Shown: piece by piece, positions 43,551-53,137 of the stretch | Layout of the letters: the number at the start of each line of letters is the position of its first letter | How positions within the stretch are numbered: the first letter of the stretch is position 1 | Made by a program: the position numbers and the translations under genes | NCBI RefSeq assembly: GCF_026151165.2 | Contig: NZ_CP117849.1 | Coordinates: 2,108,001 to 2,172,000 of the forward strand | Reading direction: 5' to 3' | Length of the DNA stretch: 64,000 bases | Source of the DNA: Cryobacterium sp. SO2 | Lineage (GTDB): Bacteria; Actinomycetota; Actinomycetes; Actinomycetales; Microbacteriaceae | The notes under the pieces: generated by a model | Database searches by the model: none | Told to the model about the DNA's origin: nothing | The model's input: only the letters and a program-made list of their open reading frames with translations

Positions 43551-45781
43551 ACGTCGTAGACGGCGTCGATGCGGCGCACGGCGTTCAGCACCCTGTCCAG
43601 GTGGGTGGTGTCGCCCATCTCGAACACGAACCGGCTGATGGCCAGACGGTCGCTGGAGGTGTGCACGGTGGCCGAGAGGATGTTGACGTGGTGTTCGGAC
43701 AGCACCCGGGTGACGTCGGAGAGCAGGCCGGAGCGGTCGAGCGCCTCGATCTGAATCTGAACCAGGAACAGGCTCTTCGAGGTCGGCGCCCAGTCGACGT
43801 CGATCATCCGCTCAGGCTCCTTGAGCAATGACTGCACGTTGTGGCAGTCGAACTGGTGCACGGAGACGCCGGAGCCACGGGTGATGAAGCCCACGATCTT
43901 GTCGCCGGGAACCGGGGTGCAGCACCTGGCGAGCTTGACGAGGATGTCGGGCGCGCCGCGCACGAGGATGCCGGAGTCGTTGTTGCGGAGGGTCTGGGTG
44001 CGACCGTTCGGGGCGAAGGGCAGGTCGGTGGCGTCGCTCTCCTCCACGCTCTGCAGCGTCGCGACGACCTTCTCCAGCACCGACTGGGTGGAGACGTGAC
44101 CTTCGCCGACGGCGGCGTAGAGCGCCGAGACGTCCTCGTAACGCATGACCGCGGCGACCTCGGCGAACGAGTCCTGGTTCATCAGTTTCTGCAGCGGCAG
44201 GTTCTGCTTGCGCATGGCCCTGGCGATGGCGTCGCGGCCCTGTTCGATGGCCTCGTCGCGACGTTCCTTGGTGAACCACTGGCGGATCTTGTTGCGTGCC
44301 CTGGGGCTCTTGACGAAGTTCAGCCAGTCCTGGCTCGGCCCGGAGTCCGGGTTCTTCGACGTGAAGACCTCGACGACGTCACCGGTGGTGAGCGAGCTCT
44401 CCAGCGGCACAAGGCGCCCGTTGACCTTGGCGCCCATGGTGCGGTGGCCCACCTCGGTGTGCACGGCGTAGGCGAAGTCCACCGGGGTGGCGTCGGCGGG
44501 CAGGCCGATTACGCGCCCCTTGGGGGTGAAGACGTAGACCTCCTTGGCGCCGATCTCGTAGCGCAGGGAGTCGAGGAACTCGTTGGGGTCGGCCGTCTCG
44601 GCCTGCCAGTCGGAGATGTGGGCGAGCCAGGCCATGTCGGTGTCGCTCTGAGGGCCGGGGCCGGAGCTCTTGCCGTTGACCTGCTCCTTGTACTTCCAGT
44701 GCGAGGCCACGCCGAATTCGGCGCGTTCGTGCATCTCCTGGGTACGGATCTGGATCTCGACCGGGCGTCCGCTCGGGCCGAGCACAGTGGTGTGCAGGGA
44801 CTGGTACAGGTTGAACTTGGGGGTGGCGATGTAGTCCTTGAACCGGCCGGGCAGCGGTGTCCACCTGGCATGGATGGCGCCGAGGACCGCGTAACAGTCG
44901 CGCACGGAGTTGACCAGAACGCGGATGCCGACCAGGTCGTAGATCTCGTCGAACTCGCGGCCGCGCACCACCATCTTCTGGTAGATCGAGTAGTACTGCT
45001 TGGGCCGGCCGGCCACCTTGCCGCGGATGCGGGCGGCCTTGAGGTCATCGTTGATCGCGTCGATGACGTACTGCACGAATTCTTCGCGCTGCGGAGTGCG
45101 CTGCTTGACCAGGCTTTCTATCTCCGCGTACAGCTTGGGGTAGAGCACACCGAAGGAGAGGTCTTCGAGCTCCCACTTGATGGTCTGGATACCCAGCCGG
45201 TGCGCGAGCGGGGCGTAGATCTCGAGGGTCTCTGTGGCCTTGCGGGTCGCGGATTCTGCGGGCACGAAGCCCCAGGTGCGGGCGTTGTGCAGCCGGTCGG
45301 CGAGTTTGATGATCAGCACCCGGATGTCCTTGGACATCGCGACGATCATCTTGCGCACGGTCTCGGCCTGGGTGCTGTCGCCGTACTTCACCTTGTCGAG
45401 CTTGGTGACGCCATCCACCAGCATGGTGATCTCGTCGCCGAAGTCGGCGCGCAACTGGTCGAGGGTGTAGTCGGTGTCCTCGACGGTGTCGTGCAACAGG
45501 GCCGCGGCCACGGTCTTCGGCCCGATACCCAGATCGGCCAGGATTTGCGCGACGGCGACGGGATGCGTGATGTACGGCTCGCCGCTGCGGCGCTTCTGAC
45601 CCTCGTGGGCACGCTCCGCGGCCGTGTACGCCCGCTCGATGATCGAGAGGTCCACCTTGGGGTGGTGCGTCCGCACGGTCTTCAGGAGCGTGTCGACGGC
45701 CCCGGCGGGCTGCGCCCTGGAGAAGATACGCGGCACCAGGCGGCGCAGGGACGCGGAGGATGGCGTGGTGGTCTCAGTCAT
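43529..45781 (-). CDS. rel: Bifunctional (p)ppGpp synthetase/hydrolase Rel
   Basis: Rel makes and degrades the alarmone (p)ppGpp. The 750-residue protein has the HD hydrolase domain (HDTVEDTDYTLDQL) and synthetase domain (DLVGIRVLV, YQSLHTTVLGPSGRPVEIQIRT). TGS (ALLDAP-equivalent region with VFTPKGRVIGLPADATPVDFAYAVHT) and C-terminal ACT domains follow. Both catalytic halves look intact. It is transcribed apart from secF, which follows 93 bases away; apt, found between them in mycobacteria, is absent. Confidence 0.96.
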   Translation of the reverse strand: MTETTTPSSASLRRLVPRIFSRAQPAGAVDTLLKTVRTHHPKVDLSIIERAYTAAERAHEGQKRRSGEPYITHPVAVAQILADLGIGPKTVAAALLHDTVEDTDYTLDQLRADFGDEITMLVDGVTKLDKVKYGDSTQAETVRKMIVAMSKDIRVLIIKLADRLHNARTWGFVPAESATRKATETLEIYAPLAHRLGIQTIKWELEDLSFGVLYPKLYAEIESLVKQRTPQREEFVQYVIDAINDDLKAARIRGKVAGRPKQYYSIYQKMVVRGREFDEIYDLVGIRVLVNSVRDCYAVLGAIHARWTPLPGRFKDYIATPKFNLYQSLHTTVLGPSGRPVEIQIRTQEMHERAEFGVASHWKYKEQVNGKSSGPGPQSDTDMAWLAHISDWQAETADPNEFLDSLRYEIGAKEVYVFTPKGRVIGLPADATPVDFAYAVHTEVGHRTMGAKVNGRLVPLESSLTTGDVVEVFTSKNPDSGPSQDWLNFVKSPRARNKIRQWFTKERRDEAIEQGRDAIARAMRKQNLPLQKLMNQDSFAEVAAVMRYEDVSALYAAVGEGHVSTQSVLEKVVATLQSVEESDATDLPFAPNGRTQTLRNNDSGILVRGAPDILVKLARCCTPVPGDKIVGFITRGSGVSVHQFDCHNVQSLLKEPERMIDVDWAPTSKSLFLVQIQIEALDRSGLLSDVTRVLSEHHVNILSATVHTSSDRLAISRFVFEMGDTTHLDRVLNAVRRIDAVYDVYRVSDG

Positions 45782-45874
45782 CTCGTTACCTCATTCCCTG
45801 GCGCCAATTATCCCTGTACTAGCGGATAAACGGTAAACCGGCGAGCAGAGCCGAGTATTCCCGCACGGCGCCGG

Positions 45875-46909
45875 TCACGCGGAGACGTCCGCTGCGGTGC
45901 CGACCGACGTTGCGGCAGCACCGGTACCGGAGGCCTTGGCCTTGAGTGCCAGGGCCTTCTTGTCACGCTTGCGGATGGCAGGCTCGTTCTCGCGCAGCTG
46001 GGCGTACAGGGGCGCCGCGATGAAGATCGTCGAGTATGTGCCCACCAGCATGCCGATGAGAAGTGCGAGCGAGATGTCGCGGAGGGTCCCCGCTCCCAGC
46101 ACGAACGCGCCGATGACGAGGATCGAGGCCACGGGCAGAACCGCCACGATCGAGGTGTTGATGGAGCGCACCAGGGTCTGGTTCACCGCAAGGTTCACGG
46201 ATTCGGCGAACGTCCGCCTGGACTCTGGGCCGTCGATCCGTGTGTTCTCCCGGATCTTGTCGAACACCACCACGGTGTCGTAGAGCGAGTAGCCGAGGAT
46301 CGTGAGGAATCCGATCACGGCAGCCGGGGTGATCTCGAAGCCCGTGATGCCGTAGAAGCCTGCCGTGATCACGAGGTCGTGCAGCAGGGCCACCATGGCG
46401 GCGGCGGCCATCTTCCAGGTGCGGAAGTACAGCGCCATCACCGCGCCGGCGAGCACCAGGAAGGTGAGCAGGGCGCGGATAGCGGAACCGGTGATGTCCT
46501 GCCCCCAGGACGGGCCGATGAACGAGGACGTCACCTGTGCGGGATCGACGCTGTAGGCCGAGGCGAGTGCCGCACGCACCTCGCGGCTTTCGGTGTCGGT
46601 GAGCTGGTCGGTCTGCACTCGGATGCCGTCACTGCCGACCGCGGAGATCTTCGGAACGGCTTCGGGGACGACGTCGGTGACGGCGGTCGCTGCCGGGCCC
46701 TGATCCTGGGTGGTGATGTCGGACAGCACGAACTCGGAACCGCCGGTGAACTCGATGCCGAACGTGAAACCGCCTCGCAGCACCGGGCCGAGGATCGCGA
46801 TCAGGATCATGACCGCGGCCACGGAATACCAGATCTTGCGTCGTCCGACGATGTTGTAGGAGAGCTTGCCCGTGTGCAGGTCGTTGCCGAACTGGTTGAA
46901 GCTGGCCAT
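45875..46909 (-). CDS. secF: Protein translocase subunit SecF
   Basis: SecF partners SecD in proton-driven protein export at the membrane. The 344-residue protein has six predicted membrane segments and the GIEFTGGSEF segment in the periplasmic domain, and AGYSLYDTVVVFDKIRENTR-type conserved region in the fourth segment. The ATG overlaps the secD stop as TAATG. The C-terminal tail is basic, as is usual in actinobacteria. Confidence 0.95.
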   Translation of the reverse strand: MASFNQFGNDLHTGKLSYNIVGRRKIWYSVAAVMILIAILGPVLRGGFTFGIEFTGGSEFVLSDITTQDQGPAATAVTDVVPEAVPKISAVGSDGIRVQTDQLTDTESREVRAALASAYSVDPAQVTSSFIGPSWGQDITGSAIRALLTFLVLAGAVMALYFRTWKMAAAAMVALLHDLVITAGFYGITGFEITPAAVIGFLTILGYSLYDTVVVFDKIRENTRIDGPESRRTFAESVNLAVNQTLVRSINTSIVAVLPVASILVIGAFVLGAGTLRDISLALLIGMLVGTYSTIFIAAPLYAQLRENEPAIRKRDKKALALKAKASGTGAAATSVGTAADVSA

Positions 46910-48657
46910 TAGGAATCCTTCCCGTCGGTCGGCGTACTCGAGCCGGAGCCGATGAGCTCAGCAGCCTTGCGTTCGGCGATGGTCTGGCGCTTCACGGCCT
47001 CCTTGCTGGAGGATGCCGACTTGCGCGATGCCACCTCGGCGGACGGCTGGAACTGGGCGCGTCCGCGGTAGATCGCGCCAAGGGCGCGCGGGTCGAGACC
47101 GCTGAATCTGTGGCCGTCACCGAAGAACTTGGTACGGGCCAGCAATTGCAGCACCGGGTGGGTGAACAGCGCGACGACGAGAAGGTCGACGAGCGTGGTC
47201 AGCCCCAGGGTGAGGGCGAAGCCGCGCACGTTGCCGACGGCGAGGATGAACAGCACCGCGGCGGCGAGGAAGTTGACGGTGTCAGAGGCGATGATTGTGC
47301 GGATGGCGCGGCGCCAGCCGGCCTCGACGGAGGAGACGAGACCGCGTCCGTCGCGGAGTTCGTCACGCACGCGTTCGAAGTACACGATGAACGAGTCCGC
47401 CGTGATGCCGATGGCCACGATCAGGCCGGCCACACCGGCCAGCGACAATCGGTAGCCCTCCCGCCAGGAGAGCAGGGTGATCAGGAAGTAGGTGATCACG
47501 GCGGCCACGGCCAGGGAGGCGACGGTGACCAGGCCGAGCAGGCGGTACTGCGCGAGGGAGTACAGCACCACCAGGATCAGGCCGATGAGGCCGGCGATGA
47601 GCCCGCTCTGCAGCTGGGTGGAGCCGAGGGTGGCCGAGATGGTGTCCTGGCTCTGCACGGTGAAGCTGATCGGCAGTGCGCCGAACTTCAGCTGGTCGGC
47701 GAGGGCCTTGGAGGTGTCCTGGTCGAACGACCCGGTGATCTGCGGCTTGCCGTCCGTGATGACCGCGAGAGTGCGGGGAGCCGAGATGACCTTGCCGTCC
47801 AGCACGATGGCGAACTGGTTCTGCGCGTCGGCGAGACCGCTCAGCCGGGTGGTGACGTCGGCGAAGGCCTGGGTTCCGGTGCTGTCGAAGACGATGTTCA
47901 CGGCCCATTCGCCGGTGGTGGCACCGCTCTGCGTGGTGACCTGCCCGTTGGTGGCGTCGGAGATGTTCTCGCCGCTCACCTCGACCGGGCCGAGGATGTA
48001 CTTGACGCTACCGTCGGTCTCGCAGGTGATGAGGGGCTCATCGGCCGGCGCCACGTTGCTGGTGTCGATGTCGCTGCACTGGAAGCTGTCGAACTGTGCC
48101 TGCAGGGCGGGCGTGATGTTGTTGAGGTCGCTCGCGTCGGTGGGCGCGACAGACGGAGTCGTCGCCGGGGCGGGCGTCGCCGCATCGGTGGCGGCGTCAG
48201 TGGCCGCATCCGTTGCGCCTGGGGTGGCAGTGGACCCGTCGGTTCCGACGCTGTCGGCCGACGGCGCTGAGGCCACCAGGACCGGGCGGAACTCGAGCTT
48301 CGCCGAGGACTCGATGCGGTTCAGGGTGGCGTCGTCAGGCGTGCCGGGGATCGAGACGACGATGTTCTGGCCGCCCTGGGTGTTGATCTCCGACTCGGAG
48401 ACACCGGACGAGTCGATGCGCTGCCGGATGATCGACACGGCCTGGTTGAGCTGCTCGTTCGAGACGGTCTGCCCGGACTCGAGCTTGGGCGCCAGGATGA
48501 TCTGCGTGCCGCCCTCGAGGTCCAGGGCGAGCTTCGGCGTCCAAGATCCGCCGCCGCTCAACACCCCGGCTCCATTCAGAGCGATGAGACCGACGATGAT
48601 CAGGCCAAGCCAGGACAGCGAGCGCCAGGCCTTCTTGGTCGGAGACGACTTAGCCAC
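46909..48657 (-). CDS. secD: Protein translocase subunit SecD
   Basis: SecD forms the SecDF export accessory complex. The 582-residue protein has one N-terminal membrane segment, a large extracytoplasmic region with LDLEGGTQI and IRQRIDSSGVSE, and five C-terminal membrane segments including GITADSFIVYFERVRDE. A repetitive DAATDAATDAAT stretch near residue 155, encoded by 12-bp repeats, sits in the loop between the P1 subdomains. The gene is coupled to secF. Confidence 0.95.
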   Translation of the reverse strand: MAKSSPTKKAWRSLSWLGLIIVGLIALNGAGVLSGGGSWTPKLALDLEGGTQIILAPKLESGQTVSNEQLNQAVSIIRQRIDSSGVSESEINTQGGQNIVVSIPGTPDDATLNRIESSAKLEFRPVLVASAPSADSVGTDGSTATPGATDAATDAATDAATPAPATTPSVAPTDASDLNNITPALQAQFDSFQCSDIDTSNVAPADEPLITCETDGSVKYILGPVEVSGENISDATNGQVTTQSGATTGEWAVNIVFDSTGTQAFADVTTRLSGLADAQNQFAIVLDGKVISAPRTLAVITDGKPQITGSFDQDTSKALADQLKFGALPISFTVQSQDTISATLGSTQLQSGLIAGLIGLILVVLYSLAQYRLLGLVTVASLAVAAVITYFLITLLSWREGYRLSLAGVAGLIVAIGITADSFIVYFERVRDELRDGRGLVSSVEAGWRRAIRTIIASDTVNFLAAAVLFILAVGNVRGFALTLGLTTLVDLLVVALFTHPVLQLLARTKFFGDGHRFSGLDPRALGAIYRGRAQFQPSAEVASRKSASSSKEAVKRQTIAERKAAELIGSGSSTPTDGKDS

Positions 48658-48681
48658 CTATTGAACTCAGCTTTCTTTGCT

Positions 48682-48709
48682 CGTGCCCGCGCCAAAGGAC
48701 GCGGGCACG
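48682..48709. other. Stem-loop between yajC and secD
   Basis: CGTGCCCGCG and CGCGGGCACG form a perfect 10-bp stem with an eight-base loop in the 65-base yajC-secD gap. No thymine tract follows, so a processing or stabilising hairpin is more likely than a terminator. Confidence 0.5.
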
Positions 48710-48722
48710 GAGAGGGGATGTG

Positions 48723-49145
48723 TTACGCGTCGCCCTTTTTGGGTTCGGTGTTTGTGTCGGTCTGAGCGTCATCGGTCGTCGGCTCGAAGTCGGCGCGCTG
48801 GCCGTATTCCGGCTCGCCAGTGATGGACGGGGTGCCGGCGTCGCTGTCGACGGTCTCGTCGAGGACGACGTCGTCACCGACGACGGTGGGCTCGACGACG
48901 CGGGCGATCGTCTGGCGGTGGATCTGCACGATGGTTCCGGGTGCGATCTCGAGGGCGACCTTGTTCTCTTCCTCGTCGATGGACACGATGGTGCCGTAGA
49001 GGCCGAAGTTGGTCATGACGTCCGCACCGGGAACCATCTTCGACTGCAGCGACAACGTGTCCTTCTGGCGCTTACGGCCATTGCGGAACATGAAGAAGAC
49101 AAGCAGCGCCAGAACGGCGAGCATGACAAGAGTCAACGGATCCAT
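48723..49145 (-). CDS. yajC: Preprotein translocase subunit YajC
   Basis: YajC associates with SecDF. The 140-residue protein has one N-terminal membrane segment (DPLTLVMLAVLALLVFFMF), the RNGRKRQK segment and the VMTNFGLYGTIVSIDEEENKV motif. The acidic C-terminal tail is long, as in actinobacterial homologues. It lies upstream of secD and just after ruvB. Confidence 0.94.
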   Translation of the reverse strand: MDPLTLVMLAVLALLVFFMFRNGRKRQKDTLSLQSKMVPGADVMTNFGLYGTIVSIDEEENKVALEIAPGTIVQIHRQTIARVVEPTVVGDDVVLDETVDSDAGTPSITGEPEYGQRADFEPTTDDAQTDTNTEPKKGDA

Positions 49146-49247
49146 AGAACTGTGAAACCTTCCCGAGGCGGTTCAAGACCGCAGCAGAGTAGTGGTGTGC
49201 AGGGTTTGTGAGGGAACGGCTACGACGGCGTAGCGGACCAACTTGAA

Positions 49248-50281
49248 TTATATGACATCCAAGGTGAGCGCAGCCTGAGGATTGCTCAGGCCGAAGTGCC
49301 GCCACGCTGCGGGAGTGGCTACCCGCCCTCGCGGGGTCCGCGTGAGGAAGCCTATCCGCACCAGGAAGGGCTCGACGACCGATTCGATGGTTTCGGGCTC
49401 TTCTCCCACCGACACCGCCAGCGTATTCAGGCCGACCGGCCCACCCCAAAACGGGTGAGGACGATGTTCATGACCTCGCGGTCCAAGCGGTCCAGGCCGA
49501 TCTCGTCGACGTCGTAGAGCTCGAGGGCGGCGTGGACGGCGGCCAGGTCGGCGTCCCCGCCGTGCACCAGGGCGTAGTCTCGCACCCGGCGTAGGAGGCG
49601 GTTGGCGATGCGGGGTGTTCCGCGGCAGCGGCCGGCGATCTCGGCGATCGCCTCCCTGTCGATGGCCAGGCCCAGCAGCGCGGCGGCCCGAACGAGCACC
49701 AGCTCGAGCTCGGCGTCGGCGTAGAACTCCAGGTGGGCGGTGAACCCGAACCGGTCCCGCAGGGGGTTGGGCAGCATCCCGGAGCGGGTCGTTGCCCCCA
49801 CCAGGGTGAACGGAGCGAGGTCCAGCGGCACCGAGGTGGCGCCGGCGCCCTTGCCCACCATGATGTCGATCCGGAAGTCTTCCATCGCCAGGTAGAGCAT
49901 CTCTTCCGCGGACCTGGCCATGCGGTGGATCTCGTCGATGAACAGCACCTCGCCGGGAACGAGAGAGGACAGCACGGCCGCGAGGTCGCCCGCGTGCTGG
50001 ATGGCCGGGCCACTGGACATCCGCAGCGGCCGGTTGCCCTCGTAAGCGATGATCATGGCGAGCGTGGTCTTGCCCAGTCCAGGGGGCCCGGCCAGGAGGA
50101 TGTGATCCGGTGTGCGCTGTTGCATGGATGCGGCAGTGAGGAGCAACTGCAGCTGCCCGCGCACCTTCTGCTGGCCGACGAACTCGCCCAGGCTCTTGGG
50201 ACGCAGTGCGCCCTCGAAGGCGAGTTCAGCGTCGCCTTCAAGGGCCGGGTTGGTCAGCTCGACGCCGGGATCCTCGCTCAT
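49248..50281 (-). pseudogene. ruvB: Holliday junction helicase RuvB, apparent frameshift
   Basis: RuvB drives branch migration with RuvA. Walker A GPPGLGKTT at 65-73 and Walker B LFIDEIHR near 112 are intact. The first frame ends at a stop at 49427 after 284 residues (NIVLTRFGVGRSA). The continuing family sequence PVGLNTLAVSVGEEPE through AAWRHFGLSN resumes in another frame and ends at 49248. A single G missing from a GGGGG run near 49445 explains it (GGGGTGGG instead of GGGGGTGGG). The winged-helix C-terminus would be lost. Either a sequencing error or a real lesion is possible. The start overlaps ruvA as ATGA. Confidence 0.85.
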
Positions 50282-50931
50282 GAGCGACGCTCCGCGGCGT
50301 TGGACGCGCCCGAGTGTTGCGCGGGGCCGAGTTTGGCGAGGGCGAGCCGGAGCACAGCGGCAACACCGGCCTCCTCCGCGTCGAACTCGGCGGTGCTGCC
50401 GGCGAGGATCTCGTCGACTGCCTGGCTCGCAACACGTTCGGACCAGCCCAGGCCGATCAGCGCGGCCTGCACACTGGCGCCGACGGTTGCCGTGGCCACA
50501 CCGGGGCGGCCGGGGGCAGCCGGGGCAGTGGTTACGGCGACCTTGCCGACCAGGGACAGCACGATGAGCTTGGCGGTCTTAGGACCGATTCCGCTGACCT
50601 TACGGAACACCGCGTCGTCTTCGGCGTTCACCGCGTGCGCGATCTGGTTCGGCGTGAGCACCGCGAGCACGCCGAGGGCCGACTTCGGACCGACGCCGGT
50701 GACGCCGACCAGCAGTTCGAAGACGGCGAGTTCGTCGGCGCTGGGGAAGCCGTACAGGGTCAGCGAATCCTCGCGGACGATCAACGTGGTCGAGAGGCGC
50801 GTCTCGGAGCCGATCCGGGCAGTCAGGGCCGTGGCGGGGGTGACCTGCACGGCGAGTCCGACGCCGCCGACCTCGATCACCACGGTCGTGCCCAGGGCGG
50901 AAAGGACTGGGCCACGCAGAGAAGAGATCAC
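50278..50931 (-). CDS. ruvA: Holliday junction branch migration protein RuvA
   Basis: RuvA binds four-way junctions and loads RuvB. The 217-residue protein has an N-terminal OB fold, helix-hairpin-helix motifs (VTGVGPKSALGVLAVL, SGIGPKTAKLIVLSL) and a C-terminal RuvB-contacting domain (GLGWSERVASQAVDEI). The start is GTG at 50931. It overlaps ruvB by four bases. Confidence 0.96.
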   Translation of the reverse strand: MISSLRGPVLSALGTTVVIEVGGVGLAVQVTPATALTARIGSETRLSTTLIVREDSLTLYGFPSADELAVFELLVGVTGVGPKSALGVLAVLTPNQIAHAVNAEDDAVFRKVSGIGPKTAKLIVLSLVGKVAVTTAPAAPGRPGVATATVGASVQAALIGLGWSERVASQAVDEILAGSTAEFDAEEAGVAAVLRLALAKLGPAQHSGASNAAERRS

Positions 50932-50984
50932 TTCAACAGACTACGGGGCCCCGCCGACAGTGCTCGTGTCACACGCCGCCGGTG

Positions 50985-51590
50985 TCACACGCCGCCGCGT
51001 TCGGCGTTCCGCCAAGCGCGCTGCGCCGGCGTGAGCGCGCCGGGGCTCAGCGAGGGGGTGGAGCGCCGGCCTGCGGCGACCGCACCGCTCGTGGGCAGCA
51101 CTCCCCCACCAACGCCGGTGCGCCAGGCGTGGCAGATCGCCAGCGCGAGAGCGTCGGCGGCGTCCGCCGGTTTCGGGATCTCGGCCAGGCCCAACACCCG
51201 GGCCACCATGGTGCCGACCTGCTTCTTGTCGGCAGACCCGTATCCCGTGATCGCGGCCTTCACTTCGCTGGGGGTGTGCAGGGTGACGGTGAGGCCGCGC
51301 TTGGCGGCGAGCATCAGCGCCACCCCGCTGATCTGCGCGGTGCCCATCACCGTGCTGACGTTCTGCTGTGCAAAGACGCGCTCGATGGCGACAAAGGCCG
51401 GCTTGTGCTTGTCCAGGAGTTCTTCGATGCCCTCGCTGATCAGCAGCAGCCGGCGCTCCAGGGCGAGGTCGGGTGAGCTGCGCAGCACCTGGACATCCAC
51501 GAGGGTCGCCGATCGATTCGCTGCGACGTCGACGATCCCGACGCCGCAGCGGGTCAGGCCGGGGTCGATGCCCAGCACCCTGACCGTCAT
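50985..51590 (-). CDS. ruvC: Crossover junction endodeoxyribonuclease RuvC
   Basis: RuvC cuts Holliday junctions. The 201-residue protein has the RNase H-like start VLGIDPGLTRCGVG with the first catalytic aspartate, AIERVFAQQNVSTV with a glutamate, and the terminal DAADALALAICHAW acidic pair. About 35 residues of low-complexity tail follow. yebC lies seven bases upstream. Confidence 0.96.
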   Translation of the reverse strand: MTVRVLGIDPGLTRCGVGIVDVAANRSATLVDVQVLRSSPDLALERRLLLISEGIEELLDKHKPAFVAIERVFAQQNVSTVMGTAQISGVALMLAAKRGLTVTLHTPSEVKAAITGYGSADKKQVGTMVARVLGLAEIPKPADAADALALAICHAWRTGVGGGVLPTSGAVAAGRRSTPSLSPGALTPAQRAWRNAERGGV

Positions 51591-51597
51591 CGGTGGG

Positions 51598-52362
51598 TTA
51601 TTCGCTCTCGGCTTCGAGCTCGGCCTGGACCTCGGCGGTCAGGTCGTAGTTGCTGTAGATGTTCTGTACGTCGTCGAGTTCTTCGAGCGCGTCGATCAGG
51701 TGGAACACCTTGCGGGCGGTCGCCGCGTCGACCTCGATCTTGAGCTGCGGGACGAACGCGATGTCGGCCGAGTCGTAGTCGATTCCGGCGGTCTGCAGGG
51801 CGGTGCGCGTGGCGACCAGGTCCTGGGCTTCGCTGAAGACCTCGAACTTGTCGCCGTCGTCGACGACTTCCTCTGCTCCGGCGTCGAGCACGGCAGCGAG
51901 AACGTCGTCTTCGGTGACGTCGTTGCCCTTCGGCACGACGACGATGCCCTTGCGGTGGAAGTTGTAGGCGACACTGCCCGGGTCGGCCATGTTGCCACCG
52001 TTGCGGCTGACCGTGGTACGGACCTCGGCGGCTGCGCGGTTCTTGTTGTCGGTGAGGCACTCGATCATGATGGCGACGCCGTTGGCGGCGTAGCCCTCGT
52101 ACATGATCGTGGTGTAGTCGACAACCTCGCCGGAGAGGCCGGCACCGCGCTTGACGGCGCGGTCGATGTTGTCGTTGGGGACCGACGTCTTCTTGGCCTT
52201 CTGGATCGCGTCGACGAGGGTGGGGTTACCCGACAGGTCGGCGCCGCCCATGCGGGCAGCGACCTCGATGTTCTTGATCAGCTTGGCGAACGCCTTGGCC
52301 CGACGCGAGTCGGTGACGGCCTTCTGGTGCTTGGTGGTGGCCCACTTGGAATGCCCGGACAT
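51598..52362 (-). CDS. yebC: YebC/PmpR family protein
   Basis: The 254-residue protein begins MSGHSKWATTKHQKAVTDSRRAK, the YebC signature, and has the three-domain length. These proteins have been described as transcription regulators and, more recently, as factors affecting translation of proline-rich stretches. GGGAG precedes the ATG. It is the head of the ruvCAB run. Confidence 0.94.
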   Translation of the reverse strand: MSGHSKWATTKHQKAVTDSRRAKAFAKLIKNIEVAARMGGADLSGNPTLVDAIQKAKKTSVPNDNIDRAVKRGAGLSGEVVDYTTIMYEGYAANGVAIMIECLTDNKNRAAAEVRTTVSRNGGNMADPGSVAYNFHRKGIVVVPKGNDVTEDDVLAAVLDAGAEEVVDDGDKFEVFSEAQDLVATRTALQTAGIDYDSADIAFVPQLKIEVDAATARKVFHLIDALEELDDVQNIYSNYDLTAEVQAELEAESE

Positions 52363-52527
52363 GAATCTCCCGTGTGTCGCTTACTCGTGCGACGCGCATC
52401 CGGCGTCGGCTTCTGGTGGAGGTGCATCGGTGCACCACTCGGTGGTGTTACTGGGTTCTGGTGTGATTCTGGGGTGCTCGCTCGCGCTCGCACGCACCGC
52501 TTTCGTTGGAGCGCTGGGTGCCCTGCC

Positions 52528-52533
52528 AGTCTA
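52528..52533 (-). promoter_or_regulatory. Candidate -10 for the yebC-ruvCAB transcript
   Basis: TAGACT on the minus strand is the clearest -10 in the 206-base gap before yebC. It implies a leader of roughly 160 bases. The gap holds no supported gene. Confidence 0.3.
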
Positions 52534-52568
52534 GCCCGGGTGCCCCTGTGCCATCCTGCGCCTCACCG

Positions 52569-53102
52569 TCAGGCGGGGAGGTCGAGGATCTTGTGCAGAG
52601 TGCGCAGGTTGCGGTTGGTGGTGCTGGATTTGAACCGGGCCTTGGCCGCCATGGTGCTGAAGGGGCTCTTGATGCCCACCTCGCGGCGCACCTGCCAATA
52701 GAGCACGGCGTCGCCGCGCTGAATCCGCTCGTCGGCCGGGTCGAGGTCCGGCGCCGCGACCATCAGCTCATCGAGCCGTGCCGGATCGGAACCGAACATG
52801 ACATAGGAGTGCCAGTCTTCGCGTTCGTCGAAAGGGTAGGCGTCGACCGCGGCGGCGAGGTCGGTGCGGCCCAGGAGCACCACCCAAGCCTCGTAGCCGA
52901 AGGCGTCGGTGAGGGCGCGTTCGAGACCGGATTTGAGGGCAGCGGTATCCGTCTCGGCGCTGGTGAAGACGACATTGCCGCTGGCCAGCACAGTCTTCAC
53001 ATCGGTGTGGCCCAGCGTGCGCACAGTGTCGGCCAGAGCCGCCATCTTGATGGTGATGCCGCCGACGTTGATGCCGCGCAGCAGCGCGATGTACCGGGTC
53101 AT
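52569..53102 (-). CDS. DUF1697 domain protein
   Basis: The 177-residue protein begins MTRYIALLRGINVGG, the DUF1697 signature, and contains VKTVLASGNVVFTS and the C-terminal NRNLRTLHKI. The family is uncharacterised. The start at 53102 lies six bases after a CAGAAT hexamer and has no Shine-Dalgarno, so it may be leaderless. An upstream in-frame start adds six residues and is not preferred. Confidence 0.9.
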   Translation of the reverse strand: MTRYIALLRGINVGGITIKMAALADTVRTLGHTDVKTVLASGNVVFTSAETDTAALKSGLERALTDAFGYEAWVVLLGRTDLAAAVDAYPFDEREDWHSYVMFGSDPARLDELMVAAPDLDPADERIQRGDAVLYWQVRREVGIKSPFSTMAAKARFKSSTTNRNLRTLHKILDLPA

Positions 53103-53137
53103 GCGACCATTCTGGCGCACGCTGAGATCACTCGGCG

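Noticed and set aside
43841..45829. 662-codon plus-strand frame
   Set aside because: It is antisense to rel; no domain or Shine-Dalgarno supports it.
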